Assembly: GCA_964036195.1 (NCBI GenBank)
Contig: OZ038457.1
Span: forward strand, 558,001 to 622,000
Reading direction: 5' to 3'
Source of the DNA: Sphaerolaimus hirsutus
Lineage: Eukaryota; Nematoda; Chromadorea; Monhysterida; Sphaerolaimidae
DNA: 64,000 nucleotides
Below the pieces are notes generated by a model. That model saw only the letters and a program-made list of their open reading frames with translations. It was not told the origin of the DNA and made no database searches. How positions within the stretch are numbered: the stretch's first letter is position 1; each line of letters begins with the position of its first letter. Shown here piece by piece: positions 34,161-45,930 of the stretch. Both the position numbers and the translations under genes were made by a program.

Positions 34161-36184
34161 ACATTTTTCCGGTGACTTTTTATTTGTTCTCTCAACTTTT
34201 ATTTTTCGGCAAGCTGTAACTCCCTCTTTTTTGTTTACAGATTTCGAATACATGCAAATCCGTAAATATTTTAAAAACATTGATTGCTATGATATGATTT
34301 TTTTTAATTTAGACTTGCTCCTTTATTTGTTATCGAGTGTATAAAATTTTTTTTGAGTGTTAATTATTTACCTAATGAATGATACTGGAAGCATAATTAC
34401 GAGAATATTTAACAAAATTACTTCTTGAACTGAAAGTGTACGACATGTTGTGGTTGTGGACACGAATTTATTCCTTCTGTAAATATTTACCTAGTTGTTG
34501 ATTTGTATCTAACTTCCTGCGCAATCTTCAAACTCACTCTGTAAACTGATTTTTCTAGGAACGTGAAAATTAAGAAAAACAAAAGAAGAAGAAATTCATT
34601 CTGTGACATTTACATGAGAGCATACCTAGTTTAAAACGTATTTACTTTACTCGATAAATACGTATACTCGAGTACAAAATAAATACGTATACGTTTCCTC
34701 TGAAAAAAGTTCTGGTACTCGCTTTTACGTATACTTTTTGAAAGTACTCGAGTACAGAAAACGTATTTTGGATCATCTTTTATTGGGGGTTTTAAAGACA
34801 TAGAAGGGAAAAAAAGGAAGAAAATGCAATAAAAATATGGGAAACTAGTCGAAAATGTGTATAGAACCAAAAATATAGTTAAAAATTGTGTAAAATACGC
34901 AAAAAGTTATTAAAATGACTGATTTGAGCGACATTTCTAGAAGAATTTGGCAACATTTCTCAAAAGTACTCACGTTTATGTTTTCTGCGGGGAAAAGAAC
35001 ATTTACTCATGAGTAAAAGTAAAAAAAAATACTTTACGTTTTCTGTACTCAAGGGGTGAGTAAAAATCATCGTGTTATCTCTCTGCGATGAGAGTTGTTA
35101 AAAGTACCAAACTTTTTCAGTTTTTTTAATCATCGTGAGTAGAGAATCGTAAAGTGAAACGTGAGTAAACGTAAGTAAAATACTTTTTAGTGGAAAACAT
35201 AAAAGTGAGTATTTTTGTAAAAAGTTGCCACAATTTTCACTCAAAATCACTAATTTTCATAACTCTGTCAATTTTCACCCTCCAATTCATCAGTTCAAAC
35301 ATCCGAAACGTAACCTGTCATTTTGCATCATAAATTACACATTAAAACGGAGTATTTAAACACAACAAGGCAACGAGGAAGTATTTAAAACAGAATGATT
35401 TGGAACACTTCCGTTGTAATTTATCTCTAAACCTTTATAATTTTGAAATGACTGCGATCGGAACAAATGGGCAGAACAACCTGGGCACCAGGGGCCCGTT
35501 CCTCACTCCGTAAAATGTCATTTGAAGTGTAAAATTACCGAAATTTTAACGGAATTTTGCATTTGACTATTGACATTTTACACAAAGATTCGGATTTGAC
35601 ACTGGTTCCAGTTACAGTTTGGACCGAAGTAAAAAATCGATCAAGGATCAAATAAAATCATTAGGCTTATACTGGCATAACTTTTAACTTAGTTGACAAG
35701 TTGACAAATACTAATTTGACAAGTGACAAGAGTGAAATCGAATTAGAAAGGTAAAGTGAAAATAAAATGCAAAAAAGAAATTTTAAAAAATGTTTATACT
35801 CTTGTCAGTTTAATTTACCCTTATATTCACGTGACTTTTTGTTGTCAACAAAAGGAAGTTCTCCCTACATTCAATTGTACCACCACTGTAGCATAAAATG
35901 AAATACGTGCATCCAAATTTGAATTTTGAATAACTGGCGTGATTAAAACTGTAAATACGGAAATGGATGTGCGAACGTTCGAAATTTAGAACGTCGCTGT
36001 AATTTGTACCTTTGAATACGGAAAGCGAAACCAAGTTGTATTTCATAAAGTTTCACAACATTTTGTCCATCGAATAACACATTTTATTTAATATGTTCTA
36101 TTTGCCAAAACAATGATTGTTCATCTGGCTAATTGCATAGAAATATAGGTAAATATTTGTAGAACAATGAAACTCTCACCATAC
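34161..36184. other. No gene; TACGTAAA-repeat block
   Basis: 34630-35220 holds AACGTATTTACTTTACTCG/GAGTAAACGTAAG words in both orientations and an internal AGTTGTTAAAAGTACC terminus, a decayed or nested relative of 50242-50734. 35490-35600 has GTAAAATGTCATTTG hairpin words. The rest is featureless. Confidence 0.4.
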
Positions 36185-37040
36185 CTACCGTATTACCTCG
36201 AATTATCCCCCTTGAATGAAACCCCCGCCCTCGAAGAAACCCCCTCAAAATGGGCTGGGGAAATAATAACCCCCCCCCCTTCGAAATACCCTCCCCCCGA
36301 AATGATGTACATCATTTCAATTTCAATTAGGTTTACTTGTCTCAGACCTCGAAAGCCAAATGCAAGTAAAATACAACATTCATACCCATCGACTACTCCT
36401 ATTTTGCGGTCCTAATAGGTGAGTTTGTGCGCTTTGTATACACAGAAGTTGTGGGAGAATATAGAGAAAACATGATGTATTTTGTTACCGCTAATTGACA
36501 TTACAGCTACACATACCGTATTACCTCGAATTATCCCCCCCCTTGAATTAACCCCCCCCTCGAATTAACCCCCCCTCAAAATGGGCTGGGGAAATAATAA
36601 ACCCCCCCCTCGAAATACCCCCCCTCCGGAATGATGTACATCATGGATGCAATGTACATGATGTATTTATTACTACTTATTTGCATCGCAGCTACACTTA
36701 TACGCTTATTTGTGTACAGATGTACATCTATAGCCCAAATATAACCCACTTTCTCACATTTATTACCGTTTTTGTGTAAGAAAAACCGTACTCTTTACTA
36801 TGAATTTCACGAAAATTTCTGGCGAAATAATAAAACCCCCCCTCGAATAAACCCCCCCCTCGAATTAACCCCCCCTCAAATTTTGCTGGCGAAATAATAA
36901 ACCCCCATGGGGGTATTTCGAGGTAATACGGTAGACTAGTTTGTGTAGCTAATTAGGTTGTTTTATGTCCAAATATACCATGTTTGGACACATTTTTTAC
37001 GTGTTTTGGGTATGCAAAGGCCTACTATTTACTTACAAAC
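36185..37040. mobile_element. C-run MITE interrupted by its own kind
   Basis: Starts TACCGTATTACCTCGAATTA at 36185. The core word GCTACACATA at 36505-36515 is split by the 36514-36933 copy and continues GACTAGTTTGTGTAGCTAAT to about 37035, where the right end is missing. Comparison with 11141-11579 shows the break precisely. Confidence 0.7.
36514..36933. mobile_element. TA-flanked C-run MITE, nested
   Basis: Complete copy, TACCGTATTACCTCGAATTA to CGAGGTAATACGGTA, inserted at the TA in GCTACACATA of a sister copy. The reconstruction of the host copy gives a TA duplication, the mark of mariner/Tc1-type insertion. Confidence 0.75.
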
Positions 37041-38789
37041 GCGTTAAGTAATTTATAAACTACCGATATTTACAAATAGATTTATAATTGATGTTGTCAC
37101 AGCGAATTTTCTTTTACAGTCCACCAGACCAAAAACGTCACAATGTTTTGTACTATTTAAGTAACTCAATCATTCATCCATCAACAGTAGTGAAAATCGC
37201 GAATTTTTTTGTCCAAAAATTCGCCTCGATTAACTGTACAATCGATGTAGATATTTGTGAATATCAACATTCCAAATGGATGGAATAAAATTGCCGCGTA
37301 AATTTGATTATAAAATACGCGTGGATGGCTGTGGTGTAATTCGATTTGGCCGACGTGTTTGAAAAGAAAAGATTCAACTTTTTTCCTACCTTCAATCGTT
37401 TTTGAATTTTTGTTTTCTTTGCGAGTACGGAAGTTGTGCAGAAATGCAAAATGTGGACAAAAATGGAATATGAACGATCTACACATGGTACCTGCATTTT
37501 TATCTCTTGGAGTTTTTGCGTAACATCAAATCAGAGTATTGCATAATTTCGGATTTTTCTTCAAATCAAAAATAGACATATATTTATCAAACAAAATCGT
37601 CTTTCTTTTTAAACATGGAATGGTTGCACATCTGAAAATTCAATGTGAAATTGGTCAATGTTTGGTCATGATGGGGATCCTACTTTTCTATGCTGTTGGG
37701 TAATCGGGTGTGCGGAAAGTTTCGTCGGGCGAAGGTAGTGGCAGCCCAGCGCACCACACTGCACATTCTGTAGTAAATAGGTAAATACCTACGTTATTCG
37801 TTTATATTGAACTCGTCGGACTGGGTTCTATACACAGTTCTATCGTATTGTCACGAATTCGGCCGGTTGAAAAATTATGTATCAGAGTTTACTGAAATCG
37901 AAAGTGATCCATTCTGGAAAACTTAATTTAGGGCCACAAATGTGATTAGAATTTTTTCTCTATTTTTATTCAGATGGGATATGGTATTTTTACAGTGAAG
38001 TGGACTAAAAATCACTAAATTGTCATTTTTGTCGTTGTCGATTTATTTTTCCTTGCGTGATTGATAAGATATCTGTAATTTTGGGCACAGTGAGATACCC
38101 AAAATATGAAATTATTGCAGTTTGACCCAGTTTCCTATCCCGTGAAACGAGATTTTGTCGTATAATACATCCTTTGATAACGTTTATTTACGGCAACGCC
38201 CAGATGATTTTTGAAAGACAATTGCCTTTTGAAAGAATAGGCCCACACACACTGTTTAGTTGACATAAAACTTCGTGTCAATCAATATTCAACTATCTGA
38301 TTCCAACTTTCCTATGTGATAGAGCATATTTAATTTTATATCATGACAATTTTCATCGTTTCTGTTGAGTGTGACGCTTTTCAATTTTTTTGTTATTTAG
38401 TTGACATTCAGTTGACACGAATTGCCGATGTCAACTAGTGTGTGTGGACCTGATAGTTTCGAATTACTGCCCTGAAACTTTCCCATATTTACCATCGCAG
38501 GTAGAAATTGAAAAGGTCGACACTCGACAGTTTTATTGGCTTTTTTTCTCCCCACGTTGAGAAAATTTTTAATTAAAAAATTTAATATTATAAATGGCTA
38601 TGCTTCAAAATGATCTCTCGATGGCGCAAAACATGACCAACGAAATTTTTACGCCAGGTCAAGTGGTTTCATTTCGCTTTTAATTTGTTATTTGTTCAAT
38701 TCAAATTGAGTTGGATATATTTGTTCTCTAATATTTTAGTTCCCGATTGCGAAACAATGGAGGATTATAACAAAATTCTATGTCGATAT
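37041..38789. other. No supported gene
   Basis: 38241-38449 is a palindromic GCCCACACACACTG..AACTAGTGTGTGTGGAC element. 38740-38789 follows a good acceptor (CTAATATTTTAG) and reads VPDCETMEDYNKILCRY up to the TA of the next MITE; too short to call. The remainder is AT-rich without signal. Confidence 0.35.
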
Positions 38790-39207
38790 TACCGTACGTC
38801 CTCGAAATACCTCCCCTCGAAATACCCCCCTCAAAATGGACACTTTGAGATCTATAAACCTTCCGTTGAAATACCCCACATATCCAGTGTATAGAGAAGA
38901 TGGATAACAAATGCACCGGGAAACACAGAACACACGTGAAAAACAATGACTGCGTTATGTTAGAACAGGGTTTATACCGTCTACGTACTTATAAATCTAA
39001 GCCTACAGAGTCTAATAGGTAAATTGCGGTTTTTGTAGCATTTTTCGACGTCTGTGTACGTTACAAACAACGATTTAGTACTGGGATTTCAAAAAAATTC
39101 TGGCGAAAAAATAAAGCCCCACTCGAAATCCCCCCCTCGTTTAACCCCCTCACAATTTCCACTCTGAAACAATAAACCCCCGGGTGGCAATTCGAGGACA
39201 TACGGTA
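38790..39207. mobile_element. TA-flanked C-run MITE
   Basis: TACCGTACGTCCTCGAAATA to TTCGAGGACATACGGTA, 418 bases, with the GTACGTTACAAACAACGA/GCATTTTTCGACGTCTG core of the 2529 and 47209 copies. Confidence 0.7.
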
Positions 39208-39399
39208 ATTTATTTGCATGCGATATTTTAACTTTTGAAATACCTGGCCACTTATCAAACTCGCTTTTTTATCCGCGACCAGCAAAAAAGTTTGGAGAAA
39301 TATGACACATTTGAGAAAAATTTTCCACGTCATTCACAATTTTTCCTAAATATTATCCTGTCACATGTCACAATTTTATTGCCATCTTCAAAAACGCAG

Positions 39400-39584
39400 A
39401 AAGCGCCATGATGCACGGGCCAGCACAGCCGCTATTCAATCACCTACCACAATATGGTGCCCAAATGCAAATGCAAGGTGCACCGGTACCGGCACCGCAA
39501 AGTGGGCACCAGCACCAGTATGTCAGAGTGGTGCCGCATGGTGCCGGTTTGGTACACGTCCAACAGAAAAATGGCGGTGTTATG
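39400..39584 (+). CDS. Q/H/P-rich exon, perhaps 5' part of gene 2
   Basis: Acceptor CAAAAACGCAG, donor TTATG|GTGAGG. The two bases AA complete a codon, then 61 codons read SAMMHGPAQPLFNHLPQYGA and on through Gln/Pro/His-rich sequence to QQKNGGVM, ending in phase 0. No domain; the composition suggests a disordered region of a regulatory or scaffold protein. The next candidate exon (41119) starts in phase 0. The upstream exon ending in phase 1 was not found. A large foldback element starts about 10 bases past the donor. Confidence 0.5.
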
Positions 39585-39593
39585 GTGAGGTAT

Positions 39594-40950
39594 AAACACC
39601 TGCCCGAACAACTCCGGTCCCCTATTTTTGTTTTACCCTTGGACTGGACGCCTCCTCTCCGGCTGTGGGGCAGGTGGAAATCTAATATTTTGGTGGTATC
39701 AAGGGTAAATAACCCCCCTTACTTTTCATGAATTGGAAGGACCGCGGCGACTCACTAAAAGGTGGGTCGCCGTATATGGCAACATTTTTTTGGCGTTTTC
39801 GCTGTCCTACACAGGTCCGGCCCCCACTTTATTTCTTACAGTACAGTTTGAAAAAGGGGCACCATTTTTTCCACACAAGGCATGCTCATTTACAAAGTAT
39901 CATAAAGGAGGGATTGAGGTTTCAAGTTGCTTATATAACTTTACCTCTAAAACGCCTCCATTGGAAAATTTACTTGGGGTGAATTTTATAAAGTCATAAT
40001 TATGTCATCACGGGAACAAAAATTGTCACAATTTTCAATTTTAAATAAACGCCCAGTAAATTTTCTGATGGAGGCATTCATGAGGTATAAATTTTTACGC
40101 AACTTTGAACCTTAAACCCTCCTCTATAAAACATCTTAAACCAGCGTGTCAAGTTTGTGACAAAATAAAAGCGAAAAGTGCATTTTAAAATGTACGGTTT
40201 GGGATTGGGAATAAATATTGAGGCCTCGGTATTAGTGATGGAATGGCGCCATGGCACTGGCGCGATTTGAGGAGGCCATAAGTGCTTGGCGCCATTGGCA
40301 TCTGGCGCCTTTTTTCAGACCGTAGTGTAACAAATAAAGTGGACCTGTGTGGGACAGCGCAAACGCCGAAAAAAATTTTTAACGTACAGGGGTGGGCATT
40401 TTCAGTTACCGCTGGAAAAACGCGATAGCTTGAGCTACGCGATAGCTTTGGTGTCGTCCCATTCTGTCGTACATTGGCCGATTTTGATGCCCTTTGAGTA
40501 AATATGTTGGGGTTTGGGGTCGGGGCTACGACCAAATTCTTTTTTTTTCTCGAACATTCCCCCAGTCCCGAGATAAAGGGGGTTAAGACACAAAATTACA
40601 CAAAAAACTGTGTGTTCCACAACCCACACAAAATGTGGCCGTTTTGGTTGCAAACTTTAGAATAGGTGTCCTATGGAGTTTACTCGATTGTGTTAAAATT
40701 TCACCGTGATAGCTCAACCATAGCTCAAGCTATCGCGTTTTTCCAGCGGTAACTGAAAATGCCCACCCCTGTATATGGCGACCACCACTGTAGTAAGTTG
40801 CCGCGGCCCCTTCCATAATGAGGAGTAGTGGGGGGTTGCGCCTATATACCACCCAAGTTTTAGCTTTCCACCATTCCCACAACCGGAGATATGGCCTGCG
40901 AAGTGAAAACAAAAATAGGGGGCCGGACTTGTTCGGGCAGGTGTTTATTT
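39594..40950. mobile_element. Foldback element with nested insertions
   Basis: AAACACCTGCCCGAACAACT at 39596 is inverted at 40928-40948 (TTGTTCGGGCAGGTGTTTA). Arms of about 180 bases share CTATTTTTGTTTT, GGACCGCGGC and GTATATGGC. Inside are a truncated TAGTGATGG/GGCGCC copy (40233-40313) and a 385-base element (40387-40771). The rest is low-information sequence between exons. Confidence 0.65.
40387..40771. mobile_element. CAGGGGTGGGC element with CGCGATAGCT repeats
   Basis: CAGGGGTGGGCATTTTCAGT is exactly inverted at the right end, continuing inward as TACCGCTGGAAAAACGCGAT on both sides. GCTATCGCG/AGCTCAAGCT words are repeated beside the ends. TA lies outside both ends; an 8-bp duplication is not seen. 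Confidence 0.7.
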
Positions 40951-41118
40951 ATTTTTGCTAATCTTTGGGTCTATTTTTTATCTTTAGGTTTATCATGGTT
41001 TCTGTTAAGCCGCAGTTTCACATGAAGCCAAGGACGGTGCGATTTTGAAAATGAATTTTTAGAAAATATCAATAGTTTTGAAAATGTATTTTGTAAATGA
41101 GTTTGTATTATGAATCAG

Positions 41119-41307
41119 GCAGCGCCCGCCCGACTGCAACTATACCGACACCAGATGACACCGCTGCCGCCCGGCCCTGCCGCACATCGGCACCAGCACC
41201 AGCACCAGCACCGTGTCCAACACCACCAAGAGGTTGGCGTCGGTGGGTACCAGGTCGGACAAACTGATGGTCAGATTCCTGTGCTTGTACAGCCGGTAAT
41301 AGTCAAT
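41119..41307 (+). CDS. H/Q/P-rich exon, perhaps 5' part of gene 2
   Basis: Acceptor TATGAATCAG, donor GTCAAT|GTGAGT. 63 codons in phase 0 at both ends read AAPARLQLYRHQMTPLPPGP, a run of HQ pairs, then QIPVLVQPVIVN. Both neighbours considered (39400-39584 before, 44761 after) are in phase. Low complexity, no domain. It could equally belong to a separate gene whose other exons I did not find. Confidence 0.5.
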
Positions 41308-41382
41308 GTGAGTGGAGTTTTTTCGATGGATTGATTTTACGCATATTTACCTATGTAGTATGTTGTGTGTAAAATTATCTTG

Positions 41383-41577
41383 TATATTCCAGCGACATTA
41401 CACCTTACAATGAAGTCTACCATAACCCATATGAATAAAAGAACAAACATAAAAAAAATTTCATTAATTTTTATCAAAGCAATTTGATAAATATGATGAA
41501 AAAAATTTGTTTGTTCTTTTATTCTGATGGGATATGGTAGATTTCGTTGTAAGGTGTACTGTCGCTGGAGTTTAACA
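41383..41577. mobile_element. Foldback element, CTACCATAACCCAT arms
   Basis: CCAGCGACATTACACCTTAC is answered by GTAAGGTGTACTGTCGCTGG; the arms of about 85 bases also share GTCTACCATAACCCATATGA. Sister of 6940-7126. Confidence 0.7.
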
Positions 41578-41847
41578 TACCGTATTTCCTCGAAATACCG
41601 CCCCCTCGAAATACCCCCCCCCCCTCAAAATGGGCACTAAGAATTTGTGGTCCGGGAAATGCATAACATACGTTCAAAACACTTACTGTGTTATGTTAGA
41701 ACATCGTTTATACCATCTACATCCTTGTATAAGGCTGTAAAAACTTATAAATGGTGGTTATTGTTGCATTTTTCACGTTTTTCTCTCAAAATTTCCACTC
41801 TGAAAAAATAAACCCCCCGGGGGGGGGTAATTCGAGGAAATACGGTA
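41578..41847. mobile_element. TA-flanked C-run MITE, short form
   Basis: TACCGTATTTCCTCGAAATA to TTCGAGGAAATACGGTA, 270 bases; close relative of 20507-20752. It abuts the foldback element before it. Confidence 0.75.
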
Positions 41848-42580
41848 GGCATAATTTTGATGGGTGTCTTTTCTGGTGCTTTTTGATGTAATAATCCATT
41901 GCGCGGATAGACAACTGACATATAGCGTCAGGCATCACATAAGTAAATTTTGTGAGGGAGTTTCGAGGGCTTTTTTCCATCATAAATCTTCCACCCTTCT
42001 CATCAATTCTCAACCAGCCCACGCGATCACAAATTAACAACTATTTTATTCTATCAAATCTAAATTTCTCTCAAAATCGTTATTCCCAATAATAATCTGC
42101 GCCGCAGGATTTTTCATAAAATTGGTGCAGTTTTCAACGTTATGTCAAGTGTTATATTTACATGAAATGGCAGCGATGCATGAAGAACGTCACTGTTACA
42201 CGTAGGTATTTACATACACAATTGACAAATAACACCCATGAAGGATACTTTACATATTGCATGAATAATATTTTCCACTACAAATATTTATTAGTTACAT
42301 CATGAGTCAACGGTTTGGTTTTACTTCGATACATTTCACTTTTTTATTAGATTTATTAAGTTTAATCGTTTTAAATATATTTTACTGGAGTTGAATAACG
42401 CAATTCAAATTTCTAGAAATTTGCAGTGCAAATAGCACACCTATTTATATTCACTGCAAAAAGGTCAATTTATCTGCCAGCCGGTGGTTCACCGAGTGCA
42501 CATTTAAAAAAAGTATTTGAAAAAATACATGAATAAATATTAACGGATTTTACCGCACACGAACTAGCAGCTATAGCGGC
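41848..42580. other. Intron-like AT-rich DNA
   Basis: No repeat unit or exon recognised. Confidence 0.4.
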
Positions 42581-42803
42581 TAGTGATGTAAAAGGCCATG
42601 GCGTGGCAGAGCCCGGCGCTAAGCGTCAATGGCGCCAGAGCAATTCTGCCCCTTGGCGCTCAATTCCTCTGGCGCCATGGACGCTTAGCGCCGGCTTCTG
42701 AGAAACTGCAATGGCGTGTTTACCCTTTGGCACTTGGCGCCATTTTGCTCTGGCGCCAGGGCTCAGTAAAGCGCCATGGCGCTTGACGCTTTTTACATCA
42801 CCA
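42581..42803. mobile_element. hAT-like element, GGCGCC interior
   Basis: TAGTGATGTAAAAGGCCATG to GACGCTTTTTACATCACCA; the flanks ATAGCGGC and ATATCGGT agree at 6 of 8. Interior of GGCGCCA/TTGGCGC units. The terminal TAGTGATGTAAA is the version found on the GGCACC element at 2772, although the interior is the GGCGCC type. Confidence 0.65.
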
Positions 42804-44760
42804 ATATCGGTTACTTATCATTCAAATTTACGCGCTGCGTGATATTACACGCGGGAGTGAAATTGATTCCATTTCAATCAAATTCGATTGGATCAGCATT
42901 GAATTCAAGCACCTGTACATATAGGTAAGTTTAAATATAATGGATTTTCTGAATGCAACAGCCGCACTATCGATGATCACGGTCTAGTAATCGCATTTGC
43001 GAACTTTTTCACGGCGGCATACATTTGAAAATTATCACAAGTTAACATGAATTGACTTTTATTATACGGCCGCGTGCGTCTATCACTCAAAAGTTGACAT
43101 TTTTTTGAAAAGTTGGCGCTTTCAGTTTCAATTTGCAAAAATGAAATGCATGGGTAAGGTAATAGACATACGCGAGAGTGGGAATTTCATGTCTGCGTGT
43201 GTATTTCATGTAGGTAAACTTTTTTATAACTCCCGCCGCAATTTGGGATGTAAAATGCAACATATTCTATTGTAAAGTGCTATAATAGGAGAATTGTGTT
43301 TGGTCCAGTGCAGATTCCATTGTAATTTTCATTGTCACTTTTTAGTGGCGTATTTTGCATTTTTCATGCTGTGTAATGAACAAATTATTGCGTGCAAATT
43401 TACTTTAGTTTATTATTTTGCTTTCCAGTTTCAATAGAAACACATTCCTTAAATTGCACTTTATTGAAACTTTGAATGGAATATTTTACTACGAAAGTTC
43501 GACTTTCACTTTCAAAAGTAAGGGTTTTTTGCTCATTGCCGCGCTGCCTTTAAGAGAATCCAGAGTTTTTTCAACCATAAAATTCGTATATTTTGTCGGG
43601 CTATGCGCGAAGTTACGGCCATGAAATCTTGCTTCCAATTTGAAAAATCATCTAAAAATCCAGTCCGCAAAACAAAATTACACCGTAAAATTGGAAATGG
43701 GACCAGCGCAAATGGTGAACTTCGCTGGAATTCGCAAGAATTCACGTAAATATCATAGAAACGATGCAAGGTGCTGATTAACTGTTACCCAAAGTGATTC
43801 AAACAATGCGCACTGGTCAACGAAAACCACACCGATATGATCTGATGTGAATGGAATGCAGTCAGCGCGCGCGTGTGTTGTATTATACATCTAGGTGAAT
43901 TTAGCATATGCAGAAAATGGCATACCATTTGCGGCAAGTGAATGTGATAGTGTGTATTGTATGCTGAAATCGAATAAAGTATATTTTGTATGTGAATGTT
44001 GAGATTCACAGTAAAAATGGATACGTTATTAGCAGTGAAGGATCACGAAATGTTCTTGCACTGACATTGTTGTGTCAGCATGCAGTGAATTCACTAACTC
44101 ACCATAAACTATTCAAATGTATTGTGAACTATTCCCAAAATGTCACTTTGTTGATTAAGTTAAATTCCAAGATATCCTAATGAAGGGCAATCTGGGAAGT
44201 TTTCTCGGCAATCAGGAAAAAGTCTCACAAAGAAACAGCATTTTTCTTTTTATGCAACAATCTGCACGATATTGCAAAATAATTTTGTCAAAACGAACTT
44301 GACAAGTGAAGTCGTGTGAATGAACTGTCTAATGTGAATGGTTGAGGAAGATATGGACATGGCAAATAAAAAGTAAAATCGTAAAGGCAAGTAAGAGTAA
44401 AAAGCGAGGCAATGCAAACTGTATGCAAAATCCACCAGGATGTTATATGCGCTATCACGCGTCAACTTCGAACATGTTTAAGAACAGCACACGCTTCCAG
44501 TAAAATTGCTCAAATATCCAATTGGAAATCGAAATAAGTGCAAGTGCGACACGAATGCATACAGTTTATTTAATTGCCTCGCCGCGAAACAATGAAGGGG
44601 TCAGTTCAATCTTATACTCGTTTCTGCGCTAAAAATCAGTCCATATCCAAGCGGTGATTTTTGATCGCACCGCGATTAATATCGGCGGTTAAATATTGAA
44701 AATTAAATATTTCTAAAATAAAAATATTGAACTATTAAATTGTTTTAATTTCGAAACAAG
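42804..44760. other. Upstream of gene 2 start exon; no exon seen
   Basis: Nearly 2 kb without repeat or exon signal: either intron (if the 39400 and 41119 exons belong to gene 2) or promoter and 5' UTR. No TATA or initiator can be assigned with confidence. Confidence 0.35.
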
Positions 44761-44877
44761 ATGCCTTTGAAGCTGAAGAAATGGTTTGGTGGCAAAAAGC
44801 GGACATCCAGCCCAATTAGATCTTATGATATCAGATCGGAGCTGTATGCAGATTCCAACGTGTCCAGCGAGCGCAGT
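44761..44877 (+). CDS. Gene 2 exon 1 (or internal exon)
   Basis: ATG in a favourable context (AACAAGATG, A at -3) opens 39 codons: MPLKLKKWFGGKKRTSSPIR, then SYDIRSELYADSNVSSERS, ending in phase 0 at AGT|GTAGGT. The very basic N-terminus (KLKKWFGGKKR) could bind membranes or nucleic acid, or serve as a nuclear signal; that is a guess. The bases before it (TTGTTTTAATTTCGAAACAAG) would also pass as an acceptor, and the upstream Q/H/P exons are in phase, so both a start here and a longer protein are possible. All seven exons together give 984 coding bases, 327 residues. Confidence 0.7.
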
Positions 44878-44984
44878 GTAGGTGGCCGTGCCTCAATTTG
44901 CGCATAAAATGGCTATTGCTTTCATTTGCACGTGCAAAAATAGTTGTGCAAAATCGTCAATGCATCGGGACTATTTACCACTAT

Positions 44985-45220
44985 TTAGATGAAAATACCA
45001 CTGCTCCCGTTTCTAGCATCGCGCATTTCGGCTACGACTAACTGTTGTCGCGCTGTTTTTGCGTAACAAAAGTTTGCTGTGCAGGTTGTGATGGATTGGC
45101 GCCATTTGAGGGCGTCAGCATGATGGCGCCACTCCATCACTACCTGCACAACAAACTTTGTTGTGCAAAAACAGCGCGACAACAGTTTGTCGTGCGACAG
45201 AATTTGTTATGGCCGTCGTA
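44985..45220. mobile_element. Foldback element around a mini GGCGCC copy
   Basis: TGTCGCGCTGTTTTTGCG and CGCAAAAACAGCGCGACA-type arms (about 45045-45085 and 45143-45185) surround a 57-base TTGTGATGG..CCATCACTA element (45086-45142). It lies in gene 2 intron 1. Confidence 0.6.
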
Positions 45221-45804
45221 ATTTTTGTGGGGTAATGTTATGCGTGAAAACATGTCATTATACAGTTTAGGTTTTACAAATTTCTTTTTAGTTGGGCGTT
45301 TGTGCGTACTCCTAGACCCTGTAAAATGCTCTGTAATATGGCAAATTTCATGCAAAGTGGCTAAATTAAATTTTTGGATAATTTTCGCATGCTAGTTTCG
45401 ACCCATTCTGCTAGACTAGCGGGTCAGCTGAGCTGGGTTTCTTCAGTAAGTAAAATAGCAACCCAGCAAAAAAATTTGTTTGCTAACTGCCAGGGAATTT
45501 CCCATGACATTTGATGCTTTGCATGATATTTGACATTTGACAGTGTGCGGCGCCATGCTGTTTAGCTTACGTAGACATACTTACGAAGTTACGAGTTCTA
45601 GATAAAATAAGGAGCGATTGAATTTTCATAAACCGGTGTCATAAGCATTTTTCAAATGGGTATTCGCTTTAATAGCAAGGTATTAGCTCCAATAGGTGGG
45701 TATTCGCGTTAATATATGTATATCAGAATTTCTGTTTTAGCGTAATTGAATATTTGGACACTTTTTTGAAACTTCAGTCGTTTCACAATTGCTTGCATTT
45801 GCAG

Positions 45805-45872
45805 GGACACCCGGCGGCATCGCAGGGCGGCATGGTGTTCATGCGCAGACTCGGCACCGACTCCTACATCAG
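45805..45872 (+). CDS. Gene 2 exon 2
   Basis: Acceptor CTTGCATTTGCAG, donor ATCAG|GTGGGA. 22 codons plus two bases: GHPAASQGGMVFMRRLGTDS then YI and a split Arg. The phase fits exon 1 (0) and exon 3 (one base). No motif. Confidence 0.7.
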
Positions 45873-45930
45873 GTGGGAACTGATTCATGCTAACATTGAT
45901 TAGGAGCTGCATTGAGCTATACTCGGCTAG

